Part shown: positions 11,061 to 22,511 of the stretch, piece by piece
Numbering within the stretch: position 1 is the first letter of the stretch
Layout of the letters: the number at the start of each line of letters is the position of its first letter
Source: Massospora cicadina
Lineage: Eukaryota; Entomophthoromycota; Entomophthoromycetes; Entomophthorales; Entomophthoraceae
Direction of reading: 5' to 3'
Assembly (NCBI GenBank): GCA_022478985.1
Contig: JAKSZP010009295.1
Span: 1 to 64,000 of the forward strand
Length of the DNA stretch: 64,000 bases
Translations under genes and position numbers: made by a program
Notes under the pieces: model-generated
The model's database searches: none
What the model saw: the letters and a program-made list of their open reading frames with translations, nothing else
What the model was told of the DNA's origin: nothing

Positions 11061-12597
11061 GAATATTGATATAAATACAATTAAAAATTAATTTGAATCC
11101 CCTTTTATTTTGAAAATGGTAGGAGTATGGACTTGACTAATTGTGGTCATGATCTGCTCTCATACATTAGAGGGATTGGGTGTTCAGGGGCTTGATTGTT
11201 AGTGTAACCTTAACTCCCTGTAGAGGAGGTAAAGATTGAGACTTTATAGTGTCTCCATACTGATTATGTTCACCAATTAGGATAGTGTAAGGCTTATAGA
11301 AAACTTTTTGTCCCCATTGTTACATGGCTGCTTGGTGACTTCTGTTGATGGTGACACTGTGGGAATTCTTTAATTAGTTCCTAAGTAGTAAGATGATTTG
11401 CAATTTTCCGGAGTTTGGGGCAAAACTGGATGATAACTGGCAGTAGAGCGTATCTCTTCTATTGCCAAGGTTCTTTTACTTGACTGTCATCCTCTTGAGA
11501 TGTTACAATGTTCACTGCAGGGCACCAATTAGAACAGGTGTCCGCGTAATGTCCCTTGGATTCTCAGATTCAGCAAGTTATCTTGTCTAGGCTGCAGAAA
11601 GTTCCAAGAATTCTTCACAGGGAAGCTTTCCAAGGTCCCTTTACCTTCATTCACACGGGGAATTCTGCTGGTTTTTGATTTGACATTGTGAAGTTTAAAC
11701 ATAACTTCCAACCTCTTCAGATATATGTTCACAGAGGGAGTTATTAAATTTTTATGAGCATCAGAAGCTGAGAGATGTGTAATCCTTGATAATCTTTGTG
11801 GCTTTTTGAATTGTGATCTTAACGTAAAATTGCACCATGGCCTTAAAGCCCAACAAATTTTGGGTTTTTAGTAAAATCAGTAGTCAAGTTCAGTAATGAG
11901 TTTACTTATATTGAACTGAATGGTCATAAATTCATCATTCCAAATAGCCATGCGTTTGGGGCTTCCAAACTCTCACAAAACCTGCAATTTCCACATCAAC
12001 AAAGGTCCAATATTCTTCAGGTAAGTATGGCTTGACCAGATCTTAGATTTGGTCATTTAAACAGTTAATCATAGTAGTGTCTTTATAAAGGTCATTGGCT
12101 CCACGCATGGTCATCTTAAATATCTTCAAGTAAGACTTTAAATTCCTAAGGTTGTCAAACTTAGGAAATATAACTAAATTAGATTTCTGTAATCCTGGAT
12201 AAAAGCTTCCTGATATGGACGTCATTGGTGCAGCGCTGCCTTAAATTTCTGGGTTACTGGCATAAGGTTGACTCTGTTCAGGGGCTGAGGTATCCATGGA
12301 AGGAGGTAAAGCAAACATTGAGGGTGGTTGAACGGATGGGTTAATGCATTGATTCTTGGGTAATCTCTTATTACTCAAGTTCCTCCCCAATATGCTTTTA
12401 ATGAGCTTGTGGCAGTGTTGGATAAGGGTATCAACATCTGCCATCTTACATTGCACCATAAATTCAATGATACCATATGGTACAGTTCTCATGTTCTTAT
12501 AGGCATAGTAGAGTAAACTGTTGCAACTCCATAAGGCTTCATAGCATGTTATAAAAACTAGTAAGTTCTCTGATTCATATTTATGAGTGATTTCCAT
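11061..12597 (-). pseudogene. Element A gag with degenerate CCHC knuckle
   Basis: Minus-strand remnants of gag. An open piece of 118 codons (12241-12597) has a Pro/Ser/Gln-rich end. It is followed by FPKFDNLRNLKSYL near 12150, equivalent to LPPFDCDGNIHGFF in G, then NDEFMTIQF near 11930 and a GHYADTC knuckle end near 11540. The order and spacing are those of the G gag. The capsid part is broken by frameshifts. Confidence 0.65.
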
Positions 12598-12975
12598 GTT
12601 ATGAAGTTTGTGGATGTTGAAATTGGCGCTCAGATGTCAGATTTCGAAGGCGCAGGTTTTTTATACTCATAATAAAGTACTATTTGAGAACAGTAACCTT
12701 AGTGAACTTTCAAGAAGAACAAGTTTCAGAAAAATTTATTTTATTACTAACTAAAAAAGCACAATTTTTTATTGGGTACTGACAAAGGCTCAATAGTTCG
12801 CTATCCTTCTACTCTTCATGATTGTTTCTCCTTCAGCAACATAGAAAATTATTCCCTTCGCCCCTTAGAATTCAGCACAGATATGCTCACCCCACTAGCG
12901 TTCCTACTGGTGCATTTTATGTATACTAAGCAGCACTCAAAATTGTTATAATGTGAAATAATAATCTAAATTTTA

Positions 12976-14226
12976 CTATTTGAGAAAATCACTAGGGCTT
13001 GGCAGATTTCCATTGTAATCATGGTCAACCAATTGCATCTGAGATTCTTGAGGATGGTCATAATAAAAATAAATCCCCTTGTACCATTTATATACGCTGG
13101 CATGGGGAAAAAGTAGAGGATAAAGAATATAAGCAAATTGAAGCATATTTAAAGGTTGAGGCAGAAAGCCCAGAAATTATTAGATTAAAGGAGTAGAGAT
13201 TGAACCAGTGGGGTTATGTGATTTGATCCGCCTTACCTATATGTTTTATGGCGCTGAGGCAAAAGCACCAAAAGTAATCTAATACAACTTTAGTTACTAT
13301 CTTTGAAGTCTATGGCCAAATGCTCAAGAATCCTTACGCTATTGAATCCTATTTTCATTGATTAGTTAAATATAAGGATAGTCAATTTATAGTGCATTAG
13401 ATGATGGTTGGTCAAATAACTTGCAACAGCGGATAAGACACCTTTGCTCATTGTTTGACTCGTGGAAGTCTCCACTCTCTCATTGCATCATCCAGACTAA
13501 ATATCTCATTCCTTTTCTTCCTGCTGCATGGCTGTTTGTTAGTTTCTGATTTAAAACAACTTGAACAGGAGGTGGTTGGTGTTCTCAATGTTGCTTCCTA
13601 AGCGCTGTGCAGCCAATCCCTTTTGCGTTAAGTATAGGTCAAGGGATTTGACTGCCTCTTCCTGAAAAAAGTATCTATTGGAGTAAAAGGGCTATGTATG
13701 ACCTCCTCTCTGAGGCGAGTCATCCCCTAGATCCAATAATTGATGTCTACTTGTTTGTTTATGCTTGATATCCTATGGCTGAAACATTCCAGTTTAATTT
13801 AATTAATAAATTCATGAAATCTCTGCAAAATCTAGAACTTAGGTTATGGTTGTTGTTAATAGCTTAATGCACCTCTTAGAAGATGGCTTCAAGATGACTA
13901 TTTAGGTTCTTTAGTGCTTTCAAATTTTGTTAGTTTCTGTTAAACACTTCCATGATAAAAGCACGTTGGCAAAAAATGGTCATCTGAAATTTCGCATTGC
14001 TGGCTGAAAATACACAACAAGATATTGTCCCATCTGAGATAGGCTACCAGCTCATTGTAGTATTTGGCTATGCCTCAGAGATTGAAATTCTCATACTGAT
14101 GTATCAGTTGACATTGATTCTGCTAATGATTAAAAAGCAGGAACTAAATCATATTTTTTGTGTCCAAAGAACCAAAATACCCAAAGTAACATGTCCTCAA
14201 TCTGTCCCAGCTGCTCCGCGGTGAAC
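12976..14226 (+). pseudogene. Unrecognised coding-like stretch in the leader of element A
   Basis: This part of the A leader reads better on the plus strand than on the minus strand. A 65-codon piece (12999-13196) is rich in charged residues (IRWHGEKVEDKEYKQIEAYL), followed by GLCDLIRLTYMFYGAEAKAPK and GQMLKNPYAIESYFHWLVKY-like pieces in shifting frames. The last open piece (13997-14224) ends just before element D. No family is recognised. It could be a captured or inserted gene fragment, or only a chance shadow of the gag leader. Confidence 0.3.
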
Positions 14227-14293
14227 ATAAGACTCAAAGCTCTTGAACTAAAGATAATATTTTTTATCCTACTTTATCCAATACCAATCAATT

Positions 14294-14298
14294 AGGAG
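14294..14298. repeat. Target-site duplication of element D, left
   Basis: AGGAG, repeated exactly at 17482-17486. A 5-bp perfect duplication is typical of an LTR integrase. Confidence 0.9.
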
Positions 14299-14766
14299 TG
14301 TTGGGATTCTCCCTAGATTAGGTGAAAAACTTGTCCATGGGAAGTTCGATATTAATCCAAAGGGCCCGATTCCCAAATGGCCTAATAATTTTGAAAATGG
14401 AGTTTGATTTAACTGGGTTTACCAAATTCTGGGCTTTGCCTGAATTATGCCAAATTCAGGGAATATTTACATTTCCAAGTTGTTATCTAAACTTAATCCA
14501 CACTTTTATCTACGCCTACCTATCCCAGTATTGAGACTTTCCTACAGGTCTCATGACACTACCCTTACAATCCCTATTCATATCATTACATTTTGAAGCA
14601 CTATAAATAGTGCTTGATTACTCTAAATAAAGTACTTCTCAACAGAATATACTATTTACTTTATCTTACTTAGTTCTAATGGAGAACGTCTCATCCAAGG
14701 CTGCAAGCTTCAAAGCCCTGCCTTCAGATAAACGTGCCGCCCATGATTCCTCCCTGGTGGCCCAAC
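14299..14766 (+). repeat. 5' LTR of element D
   Basis: It starts TGTTGGGA and ends CAACA, and is alignable to 17009-17481 throughout. It includes a TATA box (TATAAATAG, 14602-14610), an AATAAAG signal near 14625 and a start codon at 14679. Confidence 0.9.
14602..14610 (+). promoter_or_regulatory. TATA box in the D LTR
   Basis: TATAAATAG, conserved at 17316-17324 in the other LTR. An AATAAAG motif about 20 bp downstream and a start codon about 75 bp downstream suggest the U3/R region. Confidence 0.6.
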
Positions 14767-16815
14767 AAAATGGTACTTTCTGCCAGGTCGCTTCTGAGTT
14801 TCACCATGAGGATATAGCCTCAACCTTGGACGATAAGAGTTAACAATCCTCAGTAGGTACTCTGGACCCTGATCTTTTGGCATACCTACACTGGAATGAC
14901 CAAGATGCAGTAACTGTGGGAAGTAATTTTACCAAGGAGAGCTTTACATGTCCTAGAGAAGAAGGTCCTATATGTTTCAAAACACCAGGCCAACTCAAGA
15001 CCTTACTCAATTTATTGTATATGCCTGAAATGATTGAAACGGATGTCAAAGAGCAATATAGACAACATCATAAATTAAAGAGATTGAAAAGGCAATACTT
15101 TATTATAAAAACAAAGCAGAAATTAGTAAGGAATAATGGGCCAATGACTGAAGAGACGCCTTAGAAAATATCACACAGAGAAATGACTACTGGCATATAG
15201 GATGGGTTTCCCATTATGAAGAGAAATTCTTTAGATTTCTCTCTAAATTGAAGCTCTATAAAAAGAAGCGGACCAAATTGATGCTTATTCTCCAGTCAAA
15301 GAGCGAAGATCAAACAAATTGGAATGATCAGAATTTAACAAAAAATGATTTTAATACTAACAATAATATTTATTTAGGTAATAAAAAACGATATTTACCT
15401 CTTGATGTCATTTCCCACTCTGCTGTTTTAGAGCAGAAAGTGGAAACAAAGCTTATAGCCAAAATGAACCCAAAGGTGCCTAGCAACAAATAAAATTTGG
15501 CCAGTGAGTATTGACAATGCCAAATTAATGAAATTGGGACAAATCGAGAAAAAGCTTCAAAACTCGAAGAAGGCAGTAAGCCTCATGAATTTTCTGGAAG
15601 CCTCAAAACCAATTGGTGCAATGATGTGCTAAAAATGCCAGACAAAATACCTGGGACTTACCTTTGTGCAATTGATGACAAGCTCAATGAATCCTTTCTG
15701 GAAAATCTAACACTTTTTGACTTTGATGGCTCCCCTCCCAAGATTGAGCCAGATATTACTAAAACGAATTGTCAAGATTACCTGATTCAGCTCTCAGATT
15801 GGGATAGCGCCGATCCTGACAAAAACGAGGGCCCCAAAAAAGTGAAGCTCCAGGAACTGGCTGACATTAACTCTGCTACTAATGCCAACCTTTTGGCCCA
15901 CTTCAAATTTACCGCTCAAACTTTGTTGCATGGGTCACTTTTGGTTGTTAGTGAGATTTGCTCATCCCAATCCCAAGATGATGGCTTGGCGCCACTTGAA
16001 AAGGCCTCCCTGTCAAAACTTTTGAGGGGCAACCCCCTACAGTCATTCAGCCATCTTTAAAGCTCTTGGGGTCGCTCACCTATACAGCTCACTAACAATG
16101 ACATTTTCTCCAAACTTTACCTGGATCTATTGGCGGATAAGGTGATTGAAAGATGCCAGGTTCTGATGGCAAATGAGTTGAACCGGAAGCTTGAAGAGGC
16201 TGAGACCAGCATAGCCAAGATGGCGCAGGAAACGAGCGAAAGGATAGTGCAGTTGGAGGCAGAGTTGAAGGCCTCCAAGTCGGAAGTTATTCAGGAATGG
16301 AGGCTGCTGGTTGGCCTGCAGTTGGAGATCTGAGACAAGACTGACCAGATTGAGATGCTCAAGATTGACAACTTGCAGCTTAGGCTGGAGCTATCCAACC
16401 TAAAGGCAGTTTACCTCAAATCTAGAAGTCAACTCAAAGCCAGCCATTTCAAAAGACCAGATTTCTCAGCCAGCAGCGGATCACAGATTGAAGAATTTGA
16501 AACCACCTTTTTCAAAGAATAATCTGAGTGCTTTACCATAGAGGCTTATCTCCAAAAGCATGCCGCAGCTCATGGGAACAACACCCTGGCTGACTGTTTT
16601 AAGTTCCATTTCCATGACTTTCAAATTGCGCCATTTATGGTTCAGGAGAAATACATGTGGTGCCACCCCCGCAAGCTTGGTGGCCTTGTGGACCCTGCCC
16701 AGGCTGCACTCCGCCACCTGGAGCTGCTTAGCAAAGCTGCCAATTGCATCCTACAGGCTGATATTGACCTCGCTATAAAGGAGCTTGATACAAATTATCT
16801 ACCTGAGCTGCTCTG
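14679..16815 (+). pseudogene. Element D gag-like protein with coiled coil
   Basis: The reading frame probably starts at the ATG within the 5' LTR (MENVSSKAASFKALPSDK), crosses the primer-binding site and runs with stops and shifts to the TGA at 16813. The best-preserved parts are an acidic 144-codon piece (15626-16060: GTYLCAIDDKLNESFLENL), a heptad-rich coiled coil (16130-16430: ELNRKLEEAETSIAKMAQET and onward) and a C-terminal capsid-like piece (16500-16812) with YMWCHPRKLGG and QADIDLAIKEL. No zinc knuckle is seen. Coiled coils precede the capsid in the gag regions of B and F too, which supports a gag identity, but the protein family itself is not recognised. Confidence 0.6.
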
Positions 16816-17008
16816 AGTATGAGTCCTACCACTCCAAGGTCACTGAGCACCAAGCCCAGGCCTACTGCTACTTCCACAACTCTCACACTGGCATCACTGA
16901 CCTGGTCTGCATCAAACACAAGGCTCCATACATCCCTAAGCTTGAGCCTTCTGTCTATCTTAACCCTCAGGTCACAACTTACTCCCATAGGACAAGGCTT
17001 GGGGAGGA

Positions 17009-17481
17009 CGTTGCCAGGATTCTCCCTGGATTAGGTGAAAGCCTTGTCCAGGGGAAGGTCGATATATTAATCCAAAGGGCCCAATTCCCAAATGACCTAA
17101 TTATTTTGAGAATGGAGTTCAATTTAACTGGAATACCAAATTATGGGCTTTGCCCGAATTATGCCAAATTTGGGGATTATGTACCTTTCCAAGTTGTTAT
17201 CTAATATTAATCCACACTTTTATCTATTCCCACCTATCCCAGTATTGGGACTTTCCTACAGGTCCCATGACACTACCCTTATAATCCTTATTGATATCCT
17301 TACATTTTGAAGCACTATAAATAGTGCTTGATTACTCTAAATAAAGTACTTCTCAACAGAATATATTATTTACTTTATCTTACTTAGTTCTAATGGAGAA
17401 CGTCTCATCTAAGGCTGAAAGCTTCAAAGCCCTGCCTTCAGATAAATGTGCCACCAATGATTCCTCCCTGGTGGCCTGACA
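17009..17481 (+). repeat. 3' LTR of element D
   Basis: Partner of 14299-14766. It retains the TATA box and the ATG with about 25 codons of the N-terminus of the gag-like frame (MENVSSKAESFKALPSDK). It ends TGACA, followed by the AGGAG duplication. Confidence 0.9.
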
Positions 17482-17486
17482 AGGAG
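17482..17486. repeat. Target-site duplication of element D, right
   Basis: AGGAG, identical to 14294-14298. Confidence 0.9.
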
Positions 17487-17610
17487 TAAGAGAATTAACT
17501 TAGAAGGTGATGGATCTTCAGCTCTCGCCGTTCTCCCCTTCTGATCTGGGTCCATTTTATAGGGTCACAAATATTCTTTTCTTCTACTATAGTCCATTTA
17601 GTGAGCACCT

Positions 17611-18035
17611 TTATAGCATGAGAGCCCTTTAATTACTACTTAAACATGTTGTGGCTGGCTGGTCCAACTATATCTCTACCATATAGCACAGCTATGAAGT
17701 AACGTTCTTGATTCTTTACTATAGGTAAGACTATGCTATAGTTATACACAAGTAAACAACAAACCTCATTAAATAAGACAATTTTTTATTTAGAGTCCGT
17801 AAATAATATTTGTAATCAAATCACTTAATTTAAGATGCAGTAGTGCTTCTGTGACGTAGATCATTGACAGTTGTACAAGCGCAATTGTAAAAAGGAGTTG
17901 ATAGTTAAGGAAAATTTGAATGAGAAGTCATGGGGTCAACTTCAAGATAATATCTTATGGGGAAAGCTAACAATAAAGTTAGGATCATAATAACAATTTA
18001 ATTCAAAAACTAAGAATCAAATCAATTATTTTCTA
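17611..18035 (-). repeat. 5' LTR of element A
   Basis: Homologous to the LTR at 1849-2270. Immediately to the left, GTGAGCACC at 17601-17609 is the complement of the primer-binding site (minus strand GGTGCTCAC), one base away from the LTR as in element G. Confidence 0.7.
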
Positions 18036-20171
18036 CTAATCACCTTTTTGATAAATATACAATTCTATTGTAAATGTCTCCTCATTTCCTCTACTACAAT
18101 TCTACTTCTCATCAATACAATCTCTTTTGATACTGACCTTCATGGAGAAATATTTTTCAATACCTTTTCTTAGTATCTATTTTTTCTCCACGTTATGTTG
18201 TCATTTGACATATTGTCTAGGAGTCTTTTCAATCAATTGTTCTGAAAATAACTATTGTAAAATTTGTTGGTTGCTTCATACAACTACTTTAGAGGGTATT
18301 ATGCCCATAAACTTATTCATTTTCATCCCAATACAAGGCATCAATGTCCTTTTTATTCTAGAATACTCTAAAGTCTTAGTAGATGGTAGTTTCATTTGTC
18401 TGGCTTGACTTAAATCTGATAAGTTTATAGTTGAGTTGGGAGATCCATAAGTTGACTTTATTCTGAAATCTGGTGAATATAGGATTAGCAGTCACCATCT
18501 GTCGAGCTGCCAGGGTGGAATCACTGGATTAGCATTCTTTGAAGGCTGGACCTCAAAGTTCACAATGATGGATGAGACTTCAGACATTAAGAATAAAATA
18601 TGACTGGTAGAGAAGAAAATTATACAAAACACTACAATGTAAATTGAACTATATTTAACAGTATAATGGCACTATTTATATGCAAAGATGAAACAAAGAT
18701 AATTATAAAATAAAAGCAAAATTAAGATAATGAAATTACTAGTATAATCTAATATATATAATTCAAGATACAAAAATTGCAACAGAAAGAATTGTAGGCT
18801 AAATTATCTAGAGTTGCATTAGTCTGTCTGATGATTATGAGGCAAATCATTGGACATTTCTTCATTGTACTTCATGGGAACATTAGAGCATTACTCAAGT
18901 TTCTAAATATCCACAAAATATCAGGAAGCTTACATAATTTGTATAACGCTAAATAGCAAGGCATTGACAACTCTGGTAGATCAATAATAATTTAATCTTT
19001 ACATTAAATACTAATCTCTGTTTTCGAATAGAGATCACTTAGGTGCATTGATAGGTGAATTGCTGATAAGGCACTTAACCACAGAATTGTTTGGTTGTTT
19101 AATTGGCGTTATCAATCATCTGATTCTATGCAACTTAAGGTTAGTAGTAATTTTGGTCCTTAAGCATAACAAAAAATATTAAGTGATAAATATATCAAAT
19201 AGAGTAAGACATGTAGATTTATGGATAGAATGAACGCTCAAGGTGGGGATTCACACCTATTAAGACAAAGTATGACAATATCTGTATTATGTTAAGAATC
19301 CTTTGACAGAAATTTTTAAGTTCAGAAGATGCTACTTCTTTGAATTCAGATAGATACATTCAATGATAGTAATTCAATCCTGTAGGCGCTCTACAGAAAA
19401 CCAAAATTTAGTTACTCAACCAATTGCTTCCAAAGTGATCTTTTAAGTAGTAGTGCCAAGTGGGTTGATGTCATAGATTCATTTGGTGGTCAACCAACTA
19501 AAAGTTATGATGTTGCCCACAACTTGCAGAAGTTTATAATTTATTAGTTTGACTAGTTGATTTATATGCCTATGTGCTTCTGACATGCACCCTTGTTTTG
19601 AATTACCGCATTATAAACTTCAAGGAAATTAACATAAAGGCATTCCATGAAGATATGCTTCTGTTATGTTATATTTAGGTGAAACTCATTAAATTTCTAA
19701 TTTTATTACTGTGCTGGACCAGCACTTATAAAAACTAGCAGAATGACGGCTACAAATGTTGTAAGGTGGCGACTGCACAGTTTTGCAGGTTTTAAGCAAT
19801 AATAATGCTTCACTGCTTGATGACAGGAAGTGAGAATTGAGTCAAAAAAATCAGCTAGATGTTAAAAAACTTGTATAAAATCTTCTAGGAGACTTTTTCC
19901 TAACAATATAATATAAAAATTTATTATAAATCTAGTATGAAAACCAAGGATCTTTAAAAAGGTGGATTGGAATATATGAAGGTGATGTGTAACAACCAAA
20001 TATCCACCTATCACCAATCCTAAACATTGGCTTCTGGAAAGTACTTTCAAATTAGACATCGAATTATGGCATTTGTTATGCTATTGATTGGAACTACCTA
20101 TGGAATGTTTGAAAAGTTGCAAATTTACGTCCCCAAGTTTTTATAACATTTAAAAAACTATTAACTACAAG
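18036..20171. other. AT-rich spacer without a supported gene
   Basis: About 2.1 kb with scattered stops in all frames. One plus-strand open piece of 93 codons (18127-18408) is hydrophobic and Cys-rich (FFSTLCCHLTYCLGVF) but has no recognisable domain and is followed directly by stops. It may be chance. Confidence 0.4.
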
Positions 20172-22079
20172 TTCTTTTGCTCAACATAAGTTTTGAGCAA
20201 TTTTAAAAACAAGCCAACTTTCCACCTCCGCCTCACCACACCAATTTCCAAATCTATGTCCTCAGATCCACCACCTGCTGCCCCAATATGGGTCAGCGGT
20301 GCTCCACCCACTAGCATTTACCGCCCAGCAGGCAAACATTTGCAGACTGTCTCATCCAGTCCATCAAATACATCTGGCCGTTTATGTCCCTCCAAGGACC
20401 TATCACTGCACCTTGCATGAGTCCACCTAACCCGCCCCCATCCCCTAGCCCTACCCTGATCCAATATTCACTTTTTCCTCTGTGTTGAGTACAGATACTC
20501 TTCCCATATGCCAACAAAGCAATAATTGAGCTTGCAATGGCCACCTTTGTGCCAGCGGGGTTTATTGACTTCTGCCCTTAGAAGAGCTATTTCAATATAG
20601 GATTCCCCACTGAAGAGGATGCAGCCACTGCAGCAGCTATGTCATTAATATATAAAAACACCCCTATTACCACCACTTAAACACGCCTCCCAGATGATAC
20701 CACACTTGTGGTAACCTTTGAAAACCTCCCCTCACACTTTCCTCCTCAAACACTTTATGAGGAGTTGATGCCAGAGTTGTTCACTTATGGAGAAAACCCT
20801 ATCCTCCAATTTATTGTCCCAAGTGGTGCTGAACGCCTCGTGGCACCTCAGGCAATGTCCACCATTACCCCCCACCAGCTGAACATGGCCCAGCACATCC
20901 ACCATGTGCCTATATCCCATCTTCAACTGACCATTTCTTTTGGGTCTATACCAACAATGGTCGCACAATTTTCCCTTATGCTATGAATTGGACACGCCAA
21001 AAAGGCATGTCAATCTAATTCACACCCTGCAAACTTGGCCAACTCCACCCATGAGGCCACACCAACAGCGTTCAAGTTGGTTTTTAACTGCCCCCACCCC
21101 CATAGGCCATGCACTTGAATCAGAAGCAAAATCTAGCAGCTCAAACCCAAGCTAGCCAATGCACACCCATGCCAACCAATCAGGTGCAAGCTTGGGCCAA
21201 TGTTTAATCCAGAAAATCTCCCACCCCAAAGCCTACCCAACCAAAATCACCTACCACCATATTTTCCCAAACTAACCAAAATCCCTGGAACTTATTGCAG
21301 GAAGTGACCAAAATTGGGTGAAATTGTCCCACCACCAAGTTATCCAATTGATTTAGCACTTTATCTGAATTCAAATCTTGATACCCAGCCCCAACCAACT
21401 GATATGTCCCCAAACCCAAAACCCTTTTCCAAAGTGACTATCAGCTTGCCAAGGTCATGGTTGCAACACCCAATAACCCACATTTTTGCAAACTGTGTGC
21501 AAAATCTGTCACAGAATTTAAAAAAGGGCTGCACTTACTTTTTCCCCTCTGATTTTCCTCCTACCGCAAAAAGAGGAAATCCAACGCTTCAATGTAACTG
21601 CCACCACCACTGTCAAGCATGTTACTGAACTGGCAGATTTTTCTCCATACACATGCACCATAAGAGCCAATACTGCGAAATTAGAACAACTTATCAACGC
21701 CCATATCCAGGCTGAACACCATGTTGTAAAACCAATAGAGGCTTTGATCCTGACCTAAATTGTCAATCTCAACAACTATTTTTTCCACCTCAACCCTCAT
21801 CTCACAAATTCTCCAACCCCCTTGTTCTCAGCTTTGATCCGCCTCTACAATGCTGAGCCTGATTATGATCCGCCTGATCCCCCTCCCCCTCCACCATGAT
21901 GGGATAAGAGGCTGCCGCTATGCCATCTGGAGGTAATATCCTGTTTTTTTGTGTCTCACTGAACTAAAAGGACGGTCAATTCATGGCTTATTCTTTTTAG
22001 TGGGTTTAGTTTTGGAGCTTTTAGTTTCAGTATTGTCAGTCCACTGGTCATCTTACCTCAGTTAAATAAAGATAAAAAA
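20172..22079 (+). mobile_element. Half-LINE E: ORF1-like protein plus LINE 3' end, no RT
   Basis: A C-rich island of 1.9 kb in AT-rich DNA. It encodes a protein resembling ORF1 of LINE-1w, then has a 3' region with TATTGTCAGTCCACTGGTCA and a tail AATAAAGATAAAAAA. The 3' region resembles that of LINE-1w (GTGTCCGTCCCATGGTCAGC, read on the minus strand). A possible duplication AAAAAACTATT plus a few decayed bases flanks it at 20152-20171 and 22074-22093. ORF2 is missing altogether. The second copy at 48279-49115, with a perfect duplication, shows this is a mobile family and not a single deletion product. It is analogous to mammalian HAL1 (half-L1) elements. Confidence 0.75.
20256..21900 (+). pseudogene. 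ORF1-like protein of half-LINE E
   Basis: Plus-strand reading with stops. N-terminal Pro-rich MSSDPPPAAPIWVSGAPP, then ATFVPAGFIDFCP and YFNIGFPTEEDAATAAAMS, which line up with WLDLGFKSKKAADEAAV of LINE ORF1. Next comes LVVTFENLPSHFPPQTLYEE (20708-), corresponding to IFLTFDFLPTKVKHDIL, then FWVYTNNGRTIFPYAMNW. The second half is Pro/Ser/Asn-rich and ends in a polyproline run (DPPDPPPPPP) before the stop, as LINE ORF1 ends in PPPHT. No CCHC knuckle is evident, unlike LINE ORF1. Expected role: coating or chaperoning its own RNA. Confidence 0.6.
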
Positions 22080-22511
22080 CTATTGTCTATTGCACCTGAT
22101 ACATTAGGAAATCTAGTCATCAAAATAGTCAAGATTGATTGAACAATCAAGTTATTAATTAAATTGAAGCTTTCTAAATGTAAGTCTGAAAATATAAAAA
22201 CTTACTAAAAAATTAGTAATTTCACACAGCTATACAATATACTAGATTTGGATATATTAAGAAAAGCATAATCTGTTTAAATTTCCAAAAGCATTTAAGT
22301 GGAAAAATACTCCAGAATGTATTGCTGTAAGTTAAGCCTATAGTGAGGCCAGTCATGGTTGATTTAAATTAAGACATATAAAAATCACTTCATTAATCTT
22401 AATCACATTTGAAAAAAATTATCCAAAATTTCTTCAGGTTTTAAAGAATTCAAGAGTTATCCCTATAAGGAGGAATTGCTTTACATTTCTAATCTTTTTA
22501 GAAGTTTCATG
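22080..22511. other. Short AT-rich spacer
   Basis: No gene, repeat or signal seen between half-LINE E and the H 5' LTR. Confidence 0.5.

Larger units (their letters stand above)
14299..17481 (+). mobile_element. Non-autonomous LTR retrotransposon D (gag-like ORF only)
   Basis: A 3183-bp LTR element with LTRs 14299-14766 and 17009-17481, primer-binding site TGGTACTTTCTGCCAGG at 14771, polypurine tract GGCTTGGGGAGGA just before the 3' LTR, and a perfect AGGAG duplication outside. The 2.24-kb interior carries only a gag-like reading frame. No protease, RT or integrase motif is present. This is the TR-GAG type of non-autonomous element, which must borrow pol from a relative. The LTRs are visibly closer to each other than those of A, so D entered the A leader later. 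Confidence 0.9.
1849..18035 (-). mobile_element. Ty3/gypsy LTR retrotransposon A, with LINE-1w and D nested inside
   Basis: This is a decayed gypsy element on the minus strand. Its 3' LTR is 1849-2270 and its 5' LTR about 17611-18035, of matching length (422 and 425 bp) and alignable along most of their length. A polypurine tract (minus strand CAAGGGGGGAAG) abuts the 3' LTR, which then begins TGTTGG. Next to the 5' LTR the minus strand reads GGTGCTCACT, the primer-binding site shared by neighbouring elements. Between the LTRs, from right to left, are a leader, gag, CCHC knuckle, protease, RT and integrase. LINE-1w interrupts the integrase and element D the leader. Without those two inserts A would be about 7.7 kb. 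No convincing 5-bp duplication is visible at the ends, as expected for an old copy. Confidence 0.75.

Noticed and set aside
14299..17481. Element D as a host gene with flanking duplicated promoters.
   Set aside because: LTR-like ends, primer site, polypurine tract and a perfect 5-bp duplication identify it as an LTR element.
18127..18408. 93-codon hydrophobic ORF as a small membrane protein gene.
   Set aside because: No domain, no homologue recognised, no supporting context, and AT-rich DNA yields such ORFs by chance.
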